Assembly: GCF_945859685.1 (NCBI RefSeq)
Contig: NC_079147.1
Coordinates: 14,983,289-15,047,288, forward strand
Direction of reading: 5' to 3'
Length of the DNA: 64,000 nt
Source: Eupeodes corollae
Taxonomy: Eukaryota; Arthropoda; Insecta; Diptera; Syrphidae
Positions 1 through 11,905 of this stretch are shown one piece after another. A program made the translations under genes and the position numbers. Under the pieces are notes generated by a model. That model was not told the origin of the DNA. It worked only from the letters and a program-made list of their open reading frames with translations, and made no database searches. The first letter of the stretch is position 1; every line of letters starts with the position of its first letter.

Positions 1-2000
1 TTATTATTTCATGAAGTTGCAACATCCGAGTATTGTCAATATTCGCAATTGCAACCACCATTTTTAGACACTTACCACTTAAGTTCCATTCCTACCAACA
101 ACTTATCATTCTTCCACCATTGTGTACAAAGCAACTTTGGGTTGGAAAGTAAAGACAAAAAAGTGGTTATAAAGTGGTAGAAGCTCCACCTTCAAAAGGC
201 GTTATAATTCCCCTATCTTGATTTCAAATCAGGTTTCTTCTCACCTCTACTCTATACCTCTGTATATGTGGAGTGGGAATATGGAACTTTTCCAGCTTGT
301 TGTCATGGCAGGTTGAGTTTAGGCTAGAAATGAAATGACGAACAAAAAAAAATTCAATGATGGGCACGATTTTAGCCAACAACATTGGCCAGATCAAGAA
401 ACTCCAGCTTGAGAGAGCGTGGTGTGGTGTGGATTCCAGGTTGCGGGGAAATTTATTTAGAGTTAGTTGACTTGACAAACTGGTTATATCTCCTTCCAAG
501 AAGGCAGCTTACTCTCCCGGAGTTAGAAGCTCATTGAAGTTGTGCGCATTGATGTTGTATAAGCCATTCCGTATTTTGTCCGAGGGACAAGTGAATCTAT
601 ACCCACATCTGAGTGTTGCTTTTGGGCTTATTCGGTATTTGGATATAGATTAACTTAAACTGTAACTTAAAACACGAAGGTTAATTGGCGCAATTGTAGA
701 CCTAGTCCCGTTGCATCAAGTGTGTGTGTTTTTACGGTCTGTTGGTTAGGATATAGGAGTCTATAGAGTGTGATGGCACGTTTGCATCCGGATAAGTCCG
801 CATGAGTGTATTGCGTCTAGTGAATCTTGATTCTTGAAAAAGTGTGCGCGTCTTGTTCGCCAAGCCTTCGGATGTCTTTATCTATGATGCGATGTCTTCT
901 TTGAGACGTGTCTCATTAGGCACAATATGTTGCAAATGTTTGTTGGTGCAATCGATCGATTAGGTCCACAAATGGACATGGAACATGAAACGGATTAATT
1001 TCGAAAAAAATGTGGACTAATTCAAGAATCCCAGCCCGACGCAGTTTTTGCTTGTAAATTGTTAACAAGCTAAAGTGAACTTTGTACTTTGTATCTTCAA
1101 TCTAATGCAATACATTCATACGAGTTCCGTCGCAAAAAGCTTCTCATATAAAAGATGTTAAAAGTGTTAGTTGAGGTTTATGTGTAAACACTTAGAAGAA
1201 ATAAATAAATCCAAGCCAAATGATGGGATTTTGGTTTAAATTTTTTAAGAAATGATAAAAATTACCACTTGCAAGACTATGAGTTCCATACGAAATTTAT
1301 TTTTCCGTCGGACTTAGAAGAAAAAATGTATTAAAGCTCAATTATTGTGTAGAGGATGAAAACCTGCAGTTTTCTTTTCTTCGTTAAATTTTCAGTATTA
1401 TACAAAACAAATTGTTATTAAACGGTTTTTAATTTATAAAAATACGATTTTGTATCTTGAATCCCGTTTAGCAAGCTCAGCAGTGTTTATTTTAATTTGT
1501 TCAATTTATGGACTCGTGGATTTCGGCCATTTGACTTATTAATGGTAGTCCTTCGGAATATAAATGTAAAAATAATATAGGAGATATTATTAAAAGCGTT
1601 ATTTTCAGTACAAAGTAGACATATTAAGAATTATTTTATTGTTCAAATTTCACAAACTCTTTTACTCTTGAAATTGGTATTACAAATTACTGTAAAACTT
1701 TAATTATTAAAAAGATAAAAAACCTGGGATGTAACCTACAAAGTCATCATTAACTTCTTATCCTTCTGTCGTTTTTTCTAAGACTTTAACAATATTTTTT
1801 TTAAGATATCAATATCAGCCTTTGTTTTTATAATGCTTTAGTCGAAAAGAATTTATTAAAATTTTGTCGGGTTTTTTTTTCTTGATATGTAAACAAGGTT
1901 ATCATTGGAATTTTTCTAAAAAACTAACTTACAGTAGGTAACAATATTTTGCACTTAACAAAATAAGTTTGATTTCAAAATCTGTAGTAACGATATATTT
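1..2000. other. Gene-free AT-rich stretch
   Basis: No coding region, transposase or reverse-transcriptase motif could be recognised on either strand. Open frames here are short and have no family resemblance. The stretch 480-1000 is less AT-rich than its flanks and might be a remnant of an unidentified element or an LTR, but nothing supports a name. Confidence 0.5.
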
Positions 2001-2004
2001 TGCT

Positions 2005-2166
2005 CAAACAGCATTTTAAGAAGAAGAATTTTGAGATACAGTATTTTGACAACACAGCATTTTGAGATACAGTTTATTAGACATACAGTATTATGAATAT
2101 ATAGTATCATACAATATGATACAGAATTTTAACCATACAGTATTTTCAAATACAGCATTTCGACCC
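2005..2166. repeat. Degenerate tandem repeat, ACAGTATTTTGA-like
   Basis: About nine imperfect copies of a core reading ACAG(T/C)ATTTTGA follow each other at spacings of roughly 13-20 bases, ending in CAGCATTTCGACCCGC. The copies are diverged and unequally spaced, so this is an old minisatellite or the end of a non-autonomous element. No coding potential is visible. Confidence 0.6.
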
Positions 2167-3084
2167 GCTCCAGTTATTAACATATAATTCTGTTTGAATG
2201 AAATAAGATTTGTTTATTAATCTTTAGAAACAAATTTTATTTTGATTTTGACTAATAGGTACTTAACAAAAACATTTTTGTGAACTTATTCTTAGAAAAC
2301 TTTAAATTTTTTATTAATAATGTTAAAAAATTTTGCAATTGCGATGCGTCAAATTGACATTTATTTGTATGTTTGGGATAATTTTCCTTCGGTCATTTAT
2401 CAAGAAGCTACAGAGATATCAACTTCAAATTGATTCTGTTTAACTAATAATAACATCGAAATAAGATATTCAAATAAAAGGTTGAAAATTTGATTGAACC
2501 TAATAGCACAGATAATAAATTTATATTTATTATCTGTGCTAATAGTATTTAATAATATTTCACAAACCAAAAATACAACGTAGGTATTACAATTAAATTA
2601 AAATCAACTAACATGTTTTTATCAATCAAAAGAAATATATTAACCACTCCGAATATTTTAAGATACAAATTGTATTGCTTTTAAAAAATTGATTATAACA
2701 AACAAAGTAACAGACTGCTAAAATATTTTCGCCCTATTTGGTTAAGATGCTTTATACTGCAATTTTCTTAAAATTCAAAGTTTTTGAAATACCAACACCT
2801 TAGGGACCGAGAGCCGGTGGCACCAAGTTTTAGGAATGGAGTGATAACAAAGAATCCCTTGTTTGAATGTGTAGATATACGCACCATTATATGAAATTTG
2901 GTGATCGGGGGTAGTGGTAATTTTTCCGGTTTTCAAAATATCAAAACAATTCTTAAGTTGAGCTTTAAGCCTTTTACTTGCAAGACGCATTTTTAAGTCT
3001 TTTCAAATGCATTTCTCAACTTAAGACCCTTATAATTTGTTTCTATAGTGAAGAGTGATTTTTTAGCTATTATCTTTTTGACAA
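2167..3084. other. Gene-free AT-rich stretch
   Basis: Apart from the hairpin at 2504-2541 nothing is recognised. A 71-codon open frame on the minus strand at 2775-2990 matches no family I know and is probably chance. Confidence 0.4.
2504..2541. repeat. Perfect 17-bp inverted repeat (hairpin)
   Basis: TAGCACAGATAATAAAT (2504-2520) is followed by a 4-base spacer TTAT and its exact reverse complement (2525-2541). It could extrude as a hairpin. It has no flanking gene and no poly-T tail, so it is not read as a terminator. Confidence 0.85.
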
Positions 3085-4115
3085 CACTTGTTTAAACAGC
3101 TGACACACGTTTCGTGTCTTGTTTAACTGTCAAACATCTTCAGTGTGGTCTGTAATTTAACAAACGAAACACGTTTGCAAGTTATTGAATTTAATTATCA
3201 AAGTGCGTGCTGTGTTATGAAAGTACATCGCGCGCTTCTTCCATTTTATGGTCAGTTTAATGGACCCATCGAAGCGGCTATTCAGGCTATTTTAACTAAA
3301 TATCGCATCAAATTTACATTGGACATTAACTTCACCAACACGCTTACGTAGAGAGCGTACTGTATCGACCAGTGTTAATGATGACCATCAATTATCGATT
3401 CGTCACCGTTCGTGGCAATTGATCCTCTGTTACTCAACAATGTGGCAATTTTTTTCGGAGGGATTTAGGTGTGACGAATTTTAAAATACAGCTGGTGCAA
3501 GAATTGAAGCCGAACAACCTAGTGCAACGTAAAATTTTTGGTGAATGGGCTCTTGAAAAGTTGGCCGAAAATCAACTCTTTTACCGAAAAATTGTGTTTT
3601 TTTACCGACAAATCTCATTTGTTTAAATAAGCAGAATTGTCGATTTTGGAGTGAATATTAGCCAGAAGCGTTGAAAGAGTTACCAATGCATCCAGAAAAA
3701 GTCACAGTTTGGTGCGGTATATGGGCTGGTGGCATCATTGGACCGTAATTCTTCAAAGATGATGCGTATTGTAATGTAGCTGTTAATGGTGAGTGTTACC
3801 GTGAGATGATATCCAACTTTTTTTTTGCCTAAAATGCAAGAGTTTGACTTGCAGGAAATGCGCTTTCTACAATACGGTGCCTCACAGCATACGCAGCAGT
3901 GAACATTTTATTTGACGTTCGGGACCGGTCAATTAGCCGCCTAGATCGTGCGATTTAAGCCCTTAGTATATTTTTAAAGGGCTATGTAAAATATCATGCC
4001 TATATAGACAAGTCCGCTTTAATTGGAAAGAATATGCCAAAATTGGACTAAGCGAATGGACTATTTGAGGCGCCGAAAAGGTCAACATTTGCATGAAATT
4101 ATCTTTAAACATTAA
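3085..4115 (+). pseudogene. Mariner-like transposase pseudogene (DUF4817 type), copy A
   Basis: The decayed gene encoded a DDE/D transposase of the IS630-Tc1-mariner superfamily with the N-terminal helix-turn-helix domain found in many insect mariners (DUF4817). A 68-codon piece at 3145-3351 begins MVCNLTNETRLQVIEF and holds the helix-turn-helix region. Later pieces in changing frames include GEWALEKLAEN near 3541, VTVWCGIWAGGIIGP from 3701, and a relic of the third catalytic block reading RSCDLSPL near 3945. The region expected to carry the first aspartate (consensus SDEAHF) at about 3590-3625 is destroyed by substitutions and stops. At about 1 kb the copy is nearly full length for the coding part, but at least three frameshifts make it inactive. 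TIRs were not resolved. Confidence 0.85.
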
Positions 4116-4224
4116 ATTATATAAATGCATGAATTTTTATGAATTATATAGGTTTTTTTTTTTTTAATTTGTATTAAGACTTTTAAAAGACTTAAACTTA
4201 GACAATATACAAATTCTTATTTGT

Positions 4225-5185
4225 TCTTTTTTCAACGTTTCAAGGGTCCTAGAACCTAAATAAAAGATTTGTAGAGAGATGTATGTCTTAATATCTCAAA
4301 ATAATGTAAAGATATAGACTTCATATAAATTTTCAGAAATGAATCTCAAATAAATTAAGTGGGCGTTTTTTTACCTTTGCCAAAAAAGTTAAAATTTAAG
4401 TTAACCCCTAATATCCCAAACCAATAACGCTAGTAACTTCAATAAATTTCCATATAATTTATTGTGGCGTTATACCAAATTAATATAATTAAAATAAAAA
4501 ATCAATTAACGGTTTTTTATTGAAATAAAGTGTCAACTCAAATATTTAACTAACAAAAAATGATTTTATCTCCAAAATAATTGTATGTAACAAAGAATAA
4601 CGTTTTTGACATCTGGTAAATTTTTTTAGACAAATCGAATTGGAACTGTCAATAAATATCAAAAATTCAAAGCTTTAAGAAAAAATATTACCAAAAGTTG
4701 ATAAAAATTGATTTTGAACATAAATATCTTTTCAAAAAATTAAGGCATTAGCTTCAAAGTAATTTCATCTCACACAAAAGGATTTATTCTGTCCTAAATT
4801 GTATTGTTATTGTAGAAAAATACAACCCCTATTTTTTGTATATAAGAATTAATAACTTTCAAAAAACGCCACTAAAATTGGTAAAAATTTATTTTCGAAT
4901 AAAAATCTCGGGAACGAAAACAGGTATTAAAATCACTCTTATTTTATCATATGCAAACCATTGTTGCTACCTTTATGTTAATTTTAAAAAAAATCAATTG
5001 ACAATTTTTTTTGCAAAACACGAAATGATAAAAATGGTTTCCCATTCAATTATTATTAGAACGAAGAAAGATATTCAATTCAAATTATTTATCTCACACA
5101 AAATAATGTGACGAAAATTTTGTTAAAGTTTTTAGCAAGACAAATCGGGATGAGAAGTTATCAGGGTGGTGTAAATAACAGCCTC
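4225..5185 (+). repeat. RepA element, copy 1 (5' truncated)
   Basis: This is the first of several copies of an AT-rich, non-coding interspersed repeat, named RepA here. It starts inside the element at the block ACGTTTCAAGGGTCCTAGA, which aligns to 5451 in copy 2. It contains the block TAACCCCTAATATCCCAAAC, then monomers carrying the phrase AAAGTTGNTAAAAATTGATTTT at a spacing of about 180 bases. It ends with GGGATGAGAAGTTATCAG at 5148-5165. No protein is encoded; the 91-codon open frame at 4836-5111 lies inside repeat monomers and is not a gene. Confidence 0.75.
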
Positions 5186-5383
5186 AAGACTGCAGTTCTT
5201 TCTGACACTGTAGAAGAAACATGCCCCTCTCGCTCATACTTCAGGTTTTTTGACTTCATAAAAAATTAGCTCACGATTGAGATAAAAAGGTGGGAAATCT
5301 TATAAGAGGAGTCCAGAGCCGATCCCTATTTAATAAAACCCTAATTATGGTTACAATTCTAAAACTTTTCATCTCAAACATTA

Positions 5384-6765
5384 TTAACTTCCCATAGGAA
5401 GTTATTGTAATGGGTCCGATTTGTCAAATTGAAAATTTTGATATTTCTCGACGTTTCAAGGTTACTAGAGTCGAAATAAAAGATTTTTAGAAAAATGTCT
5501 GTGCGTGCGTGTGTCCGTACGTTCGTACGTCCCTATATCCGTACGTTCGTACGTCCATAGCTCAAGAACCAGAAGAGATATAGATTTTAAATAAATTTTG
5601 TTATACAGATAATAAGGCAGAAAGATGCAGAAAACTGCGTTTTGCGAAAAAAGGTGACAATTTTGGTTAACCCTAAATATCTTACGAACCAAAAACGCTA
5701 GACACTTGAATTAAATTTTATATAATATATTGTAACGTGATATCAAAGAAGTATAAAGTAAAAACTGCAAACCAAAAATTTGTCACCTCCAAAATTTTAC
5801 GAATAAAATATTATTTCACCTCCAAAACAATTTTGTGCAACGAAGAATAATGTTTTCTGATAAAATTTTGAGAAAAATCGAATTGACATTTTTTTTTATG
5901 AAAAATAAAAATCTAAAAAAAACATTACTCAAAGTTGGTAAAAATTAAAAATTGATTCAAATATCTTTTCAAAAACTTGAAATTTAGGTTTCAAACTTAT
6001 TTTATCTTATAAGAAATACTGTTTTCAACCTTCAGTAAAATTTTGAAAAAAATCGAATCAACAGTTTTTTTACAAGAAATTAAAAACCGAACAAATATTA
6101 AGAAAAGTTGGTAAAAAATGATTTTCGACTCAAATATCTTTTAAAAAATTTGACATAATAGCTTCTCACTAATTTTTACTTATAAGAAATATTGCTTTTA
6201 ACATAAGTACAAATTTTGAGAAAAATCGAATTAACAGTTTTTGTACAAAAAATAAAAACCTAAAAAATAAATGTATAAAAGTTGGTAAAAATTGATTTCC
6301 GACTCAAGTATCCTTTCAAAAATTGTATATATTGGCTTTAAACTACATTTTTCTTTAAAAAATTATTGTTGGTAACATTCAGTAAAATTTTGAAAAAAAT
6401 CGAATTGACAGTTTTTGTACAAAAATTAAAAACCTAAAAGAAATTTAACAAAAGTTGGTAAAAATTGATATTCGACCTAAATATCTTTTCAAAAATTTAA
6501 AATACTGGCTTCAGACTTATTTATCTTATAAGAAATATTATTTTTAACATTCGATAAAATTTTGAAAAAATCGAAATTACAGTTTTTTTTACAAAAAATA
6601 AAACCCTAAAAAAACGTTTTTTCATAAAAAATAAAATCTACAAAAAAAAGTGCACAAATTTTGTAAAAATTGATACGAGTACATATAGACAAACTTTTAA
6701 GCAAGACAAATAGACAGACGGGATGGGAAGTTATCAGTGTGGATCGCATCCCAGCATCTTCTTTT
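5384..6765 (+). repeat. RepA element, copy 2 (most complete)
   Basis: The element opens with the palindrome AACTTCCCATAGGAAGTT, followed by TAATGGGTCCGATTTGTC, a short CGTACGTTCGTACGTCC microsatellite-like block (5516-5560), a conserved block around TTAACCCTAAATATC, and then tandem monomers. Successive monomers carry the GACTCAAATATCTTTTC phrase near 5955, 6127, 6301 and 6474, giving a period of about 173 bases. It ends GACGGGATGGGAAGTTATCAG and GCATCCCAGCATCTT; GGGATG and CATCCC there can form a stem. The string ATGGGAAGTTAT near the 3' end is the inverse of TAACTTCCCAT at the 5' end. This layout (subterminal inverted repeats, central tandem repeats, 3' stem-loop) resembles DINE-1/DINE-TR1 (Helentron-related) elements. 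That assignment is inference. Confidence 0.75.
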
Positions 6766-7369
6766 AATAGAAAATGCTAATGGTATGTTTCCATGATATA
6801 TAAATTGTGTGACAGCTACAGTTTGATCGGACGTGGTCTAATCTGTAATTTTCAGTGACATTTGATAACATTTGTGGCCGAATATGGACAATAATACGGC
6901 AAATCTTATCATCTTTGTGGTCCATTATCTCGGGCTTATCAGCGTTAGCTACTGACTACATACGTCTTCACAGAAAATAGTAAAGCTGCTTTAAATTGAA
7001 CGATTCGCGGGTCACTAATTTAAAACTATGTGGTTAACGAACATTTTCTTGAACAACTAAATTGTGGCAAGGGATGTATGCATAACCTATTGGGCCGCTG
7101 TGCTTGTCCTGCCCATCATGGTTGTTATACTAATGAGCGAAGAGTCAGTTATCAATTCACACCAAACTGACAGTTTTTATGGATGTAGCACGATGTCTTA
7201 TAACGAAATTAGCCTAATTCAAACAAAAACACTTGATTTTCAAAACATTTTTGATTAATTTTAAAAATTAAAACCAAACCAAACAAAAAATAATTCACTA
7301 GAGAAAATAGTCTCCAGTTAAAATTGTGTTGCCAACCTAAAATTATATACCACTGAAAAAAACACCCCA
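6766..7369. other. Gene-free stretch
   Basis: No recognisable element or gene. A 64-codon open frame at 7064-7258 on the plus strand contains a hydrophobic run but no family signature. Confidence 0.4.
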
Positions 7370-8330
7370 GTATTGTCAGCTGTGGTATGGGGATGTAAAA
7401 AGTCCAATTCGGTTGAAAAACTCCTAACGCACTTTATATAAAGAATATTTCATTTGCCGACAAATACGCCAAACTACGTAATAATTCTGTAAACCGTTCT
7501 CTCTCCTTTGTTTATAAGAACATTGAAGTTGCAAGTGGACTTCTTGCTTAACGTTGTTAAAATGAAAGATTCACGGGTCGTGAAAAACTAGCCATACAAG
7601 ATCAAAACAGTTAGCATCCACAGTGGCAACATCTTGCTGAGGAATGTCAAATTAATTGTAATTAACCCATCGAGGATTTAACAACCGCTGAAAACATCTT
7701 GTACGAATTCATTTTAAGGGTTGATGAGAAATGTAGAGCTGAATATATTGCTGATCCGTCTAGTTCCTTGTACAGAACAACATACAGCAGATTAAACATA
7801 ACCTTGCACAAAACAACTATTTTAAGGATTTCAATAATATCCCAGTGATTTCTATGATGGTCAGACTACGTAGTAAACTAATAATGTTGTCAATCCTTAA
7901 AAAATTGGGTGGCGCAACAGTCCGTTGAGAACCAGGGCCTAGTGACTTACAACTCTCAACCATTCCTGTGTGCGAGTAATGTTTTCAGGAATGGAGGGGA
8001 CCTACAGTTTATATGCCGAATCCGAACGGCTAATTCGAGAAGCACTTTTTCATGACAAGTGTTACTCTTGGAGAATTTGTCAAATCCTCGCAAGAGGCAG
8101 TACCCGTGAAAAGACTTTTGGTGGCATAGGCAGGGATCGAACCCAAGACCTCTGGCATGACAGTCCAACGCACTAACCATCATGCCACGGGTACTACCAA
8201 TCCTTACGAACTTCTATAATGAACGAACATTTTTGATTGTGTTTCTATTTACTGTTTTTGAAATTATTTGTAATAATCATGAACTGTATATAGTTAAAAA
8301 ATTAAAAATTGAAATTGAAAATTAATTATA
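7370..8330 (+). pseudogene. LINE C-terminal remnant, split by a SINE
   Basis: Plus-strand frames give VVWGCKKSNSVEKLLTHF near 7383, then RIFHLPTNTPNYV, then LLIRLVPCTEQHTAD near 7750 and YFKDFNNIPVI near 7822. These resemble the region downstream of the reverse-transcriptase core in LINEs, where a VWG box is followed by a Tyr/Arg-rich tail. After the SINE at 7900-8197 the frame resumes with SILTNFYNERTF from about 8195. Several frame changes and stops show it is dead. The clade is not resolved. No poly-A or tandem tail was recognised. Confidence 0.45.
7900..8197 (-). mobile_element. tRNA-derived SINE, copy 1
   Basis: On the minus strand the element begins GTAGTACCCGTGGCATGATGG. The A box lies in TGGCATGATGGTTAGTGCG and the B box is GGGTTCGATCCC, so RNA polymerase III could have transcribed it. 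The head resembles tRNA-Asp: the anticodon-loop position reads CTGTCAT, with GTC. A non-tRNA body of about 220 bases follows and ends CTGTTGCGCCACCC and an AT-rich tail. A direct repeat CAATCCTTA flanks it at 7891-7899 and 8198-8206, a target-site duplication as expected for LINE-driven insertion. Full length is about 300 bases. Confidence 0.88.
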
Positions 8331-9945
8331 TTGAAGGCTTTTTACATTCATTGCGTTTTGATGTCAATCTGGCAGACGGCAATCGCCATGCTGTAAATTT
8401 TACTTTATTTGTATCAATGCCTCCAATAATAATAATAATTACATATTTACAGATCAATTCATTAGATAATTAATAAATAATATTGAAACAATAAATAGGT
8501 GCCGAATGTAAATGTTGACTTTAAAGAAAAAATTAGCCATTAAATATGTTTATTTTTAAAGACAGTTTCTAAAAACAGCTGTTCATTTAACCACTCCAAA
8601 CTATGTTCAATCTCTAACATAACAGTATTGAGTTAAAGATACAGGCACAAGGCACCTTATAATATCCTACACACAAAATATGACATCTGCTTGGATTCAT
8701 TAGGCAAAACATCCAATTATTATGATTGGTTTCCATATTTGTGGGCAAAAACTGACAACTTCACTATGCCAACATGTCGTCCATGCAACTTCTATAGATA
8801 TCTTTTAATAAGTAACAATAATCCTTCTCACTATGGTAGGTATCTTTGTCTAAACAACATTTCTATCATAGGTACATAAATGTCCCATTCTCGTGGAATG
8901 AGCACTTATTACAATCGTAATTCAAATAAAAGTCTCTCTCCCAAGCCTAAACACCTTCCTCTTTCTACCCCCCAACATGTGGAACAGAAGTGAGAAGCAT
9001 TGTTTGTGCCTCCGGTTAGACGCGAAATAAAGTCAAGTCGGACACAAAACACTGTGCCCCTTTGTGCATATTTAATAATCGTATTAACAGCAAACATTGG
9101 AGACAGTCAGTGACGCTATAACGCATATACGACTTCGACTACGACGGGATGCAAAGGAAAACCCAACAAAAAAAAACAACATGGCTGACGGGATATTAAG
9201 AACAAACGTTCAAGGTGACAACAACAAACACCAGAAGCTGGAAGTGTATAGAAGCCGAAGAATGGGTTGCATTGTGCTTGCTAACAATTAAAGATGGCAG
9301 CGAGGTGATAAAAGTATTTCATCTCTCTGGAATTTTCAAGTCGAGCATAAACAACAAGCATATATTTTTCCAAAGATGCTACGCGATGCGACGCGATAAA
9401 ATGGAACGGACACGTTGCGACAACAACGAAGACGACAACGCTGTCACATTTTACCGATTTAAATTTCATTCGAATATAGGTACCCCCTTGGGGACCTATA
9501 ATGCAGCACAGAACCCCAGATCGGCAGAAGTGACTGTATACTTCTTGACTTGGGGCGCGATGCCATCGCCATTCGCCACCAAAGCGACAGGTAAAATAAT
9601 TTATAATAATGCGGGTAATTGGCTGTCAGGACTCTTTCAAGGCAAACAAATCAGCGTTTTATTTATTTGTTATAAGTACGACCCATGATTATTTATTATT
9701 CTGCCCATATTTTATTTATGTTGATCATAAGTGTCACCAAACGTTTTTCAGTGGGGGGGTGTGATTACATAAAACAACAATATTTACAATCTGTACAATA
9801 TTTGACTTTTTTTGAAACTGAAGAATCGTTAAGCAAAATGCAAGAAAACAAACGTTTTCCAAAAAACAGCAAAATAATTAAAATCCTTTTTTTTATAATT
9901 TACAGGCATTCAAGGGGTTATTAATACCCTTTAAATGTTTATATT
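8331..9945. other. Unique stretch, no convincing gene
   Basis: The part 8900-9700 is less AT-rich and has a 157-codon open frame at 9215-9688 on the plus strand, the longest non-transposon frame of the window. It shows no domain, signal peptide or repeat, and its composition looks like fly non-coding DNA. It was not called as a gene. Confidence 0.4.
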
Positions 9946-9949
9946 TAAA

Positions 9950-11905
9950 CACAGTGCGAGCATAAGGAAAATAGGGAAGGTTTTTCGAGAAGATACCGGT
10001 GCACATTGGTATTAGAGTTCTGAACATCAAATTGGGAGAGTTGGCCTAAGCCTTCCACATTCTCGGTGTGCGATGTAAGAAAGAATCTCCATACTTGACA
10101 ATACGTCCGAAATTGAGCTCAAGAGTAAACTGATAAGCATTCCTGGAAGAGCGATTATTAAGGCTGAATCGTTTAAGGGGTGCAATGCAACTGTCTAATT
10201 CGACAGAACTTTGTTAGTAAAAATATCGATAAAAGAAAGAAAAGCATGAAACATTGCAGAGGTGTTCTGGCGATGTAAATGTTTCGATTAAAATTATATC
10301 GCCTATCAATTTTAAAGCCCTTTTTGAATTCTATCCGAAACTTTTAAACTTGTTTTAGGGCCACCTGCCCAGATGATTGAATTATATTGAAGCTTTGGTA
10401 GTGACCGTAGCATAATGGTCGGTGCGTTGGATTGTCATGCCAGAAGCCAGAGGTCTTGGGTGCGATCTCTCCGTTTACCATCTAACACTTTTTTTCACGG
10501 TTACTGTCTCTGGGAAGGAATTGATATTCTCCACGAATAATTCTTGTCAAATAAGCCGTTCAAAATCCGCTTAAAATTGTAGGTCCCTCCATTCTGGTAC
10601 TCAAACACAAGGAATCGTTGAAAGTCGTAAGTCACTGGGCCCTAGTTCTCAACGGACTTCTGCGACACCTTATTTATTTGGATGGATGAATCCTTTGTTA
10701 ATTACAGAAGGGGGGCCAGCACCTTGCAGCATTTTTGGCAATATCTAATATGTGAACATTCCATAAGAGATGATCTGTAATACACATACCGAATACTGAT
10801 AGTTGATTGGTTTCCTGGATGCAAGTGCCACTCATAGATAGTGGCATCGGGGGTGCGGTACGCTTTAACGACAGGAGACAGCATTGAGTTTTCGAAGCAT
10901 TAAATTCTACATCGGACAATGCTGTCAAGATCAGAATTTGATGAGCTTATCATACGCTGCCAAATTGCTTGCAGCACAGATTGGTAGCCCACATCCGGTG
11001 AACAAGGATGTGAATCTAGAAACGAATAACAAAAGCCGAGGGTACTGTCGTAGACGAATCAATTTAAGTATCAGACAAAAGATCATTTATGAATATAAGG
11101 AAGATAGTTGGGGACAAAACGGAGCCCTGAGGGACACCAGAATTTATGAATTTCAGACTTGAAACCATCCAATACAACTTGTATTGAACGGTTAGAAAGG
11201 TAATTCCTAATCCAACGAAGAAGAGATTCATCAATACCAATAGCAAGCATTTTCGATAAGAGAGCAAGATGACAGACTTTATCAAATGTCTTTGAAATAT
11301 CGAGTGCAACAATCTTACTTTCTCCAAAACGATGTAAAGATTTCGTCCACTGTTCGGTGAGATAAACCATGAGATCACCAGTGGACCTATTGCTACGAAA
11401 GTCATAATGGAGAAGCTTCTGCTCTTAAAAATATTTCTTAAGCTGATAAGTAATCAGCGTTTTCATGAACATAGAGAGAAGGGAGGTGAGTGCTATTGGA
11501 CGATAGTTGGAAGGAGAGGAGGATTCGGCCTTTTTTAGGGACAGGCTGAACAAATGCAGTTTTCCATCCGCTCGGAAAAGGACCTGTAGAGCAGGAAAGA
11601 CGGAAAAGTTTACGCAGTGGTTTTGCCAGCGTTGAAGAACACCTCTTCAGAACAATTGGGGAGATACTATCCTGGCCAGCGGATTTGTGTATGTCAAGGT
11701 CTTTTAGTACTCTTGTAACTGCACGAGTGCAAAAGAAGATTCGTCCCATAGAATCGTTTACTCTCTTAAGAACAAGAGGACTCATGACATTTTCCGGTAG
11801 CGTCGAATTAACAGCAAACTTGTCTGCAAGCAAATTAGCTTTATCAATCGACCTTAAATAGGGAGTGTCATTGTGGACGAGCGTTGGAACCTACGAAACT
11901 TCTTG
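9950..11905 (-). pseudogene. CR1/Jockey-like LINE pseudogene, split by a SINE
   Basis: Reading down the minus strand from 11905, the pieces are colinear with a LINE ORF2. LVHNDTPYLRSIDKAN is followed by LADKFAVNSTLPENV (11833), PVPKKG near 11555, LTEQWTKSLHRFGESKIVAL (11361), INSGVPQGSVLSPTIFLIF near 11130, and a catalytic box that should read FADD but reads FVYD near 11055. Then come VEFNASKTQCCLLS (10900) and DIAKNAARCW. After the SINE at 10398-10680 the C-terminal part continues with YNSIIWAGGP near 10370 and an Arg-rich end including NAYQFTLELNFG near 10120. At least three frameshifts and the altered catalytic box mean no activity. The 5' endonuclease part is missing. Confidence 0.82.
10398..10680 (+). 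mobile_element. tRNA-derived SINE, copy 2, inside the CR1-like LINE
   Basis: The tRNA-like head GTAGTGACCGTAGCATAATGG carries a mutated A box, and GGGTGCGATCTC is the decayed B box. The body runs through CACGGTTACTGTCTC to CTCAACGGACTTCTGCGACACC and ends in TTATTTATTTG. The insertion separates two colinear parts of the CR1-like LINE and lies in the opposite orientation. A clear target-site duplication was not found. Divergence from copy 1 suggests it is older. Confidence 0.8.

Noticed and set aside
4836..5111. 91-codon frame as a gene
   Set aside because: It lies within RepA monomers and is not kept in other monomers.
8100..8197. Functional tRNA-Asp in the SINE head
   Set aside because: Acceptor and anticodon stems do not pair well, and the same head recurs with the same body at other sites, so it is a SINE.
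9215..9688. 157-codon open frame as a host gene
   Set aside because: No domain, no supporting splice or start context, composition like surrounding non-coding DNA, and an overlapping open frame on the other strand.
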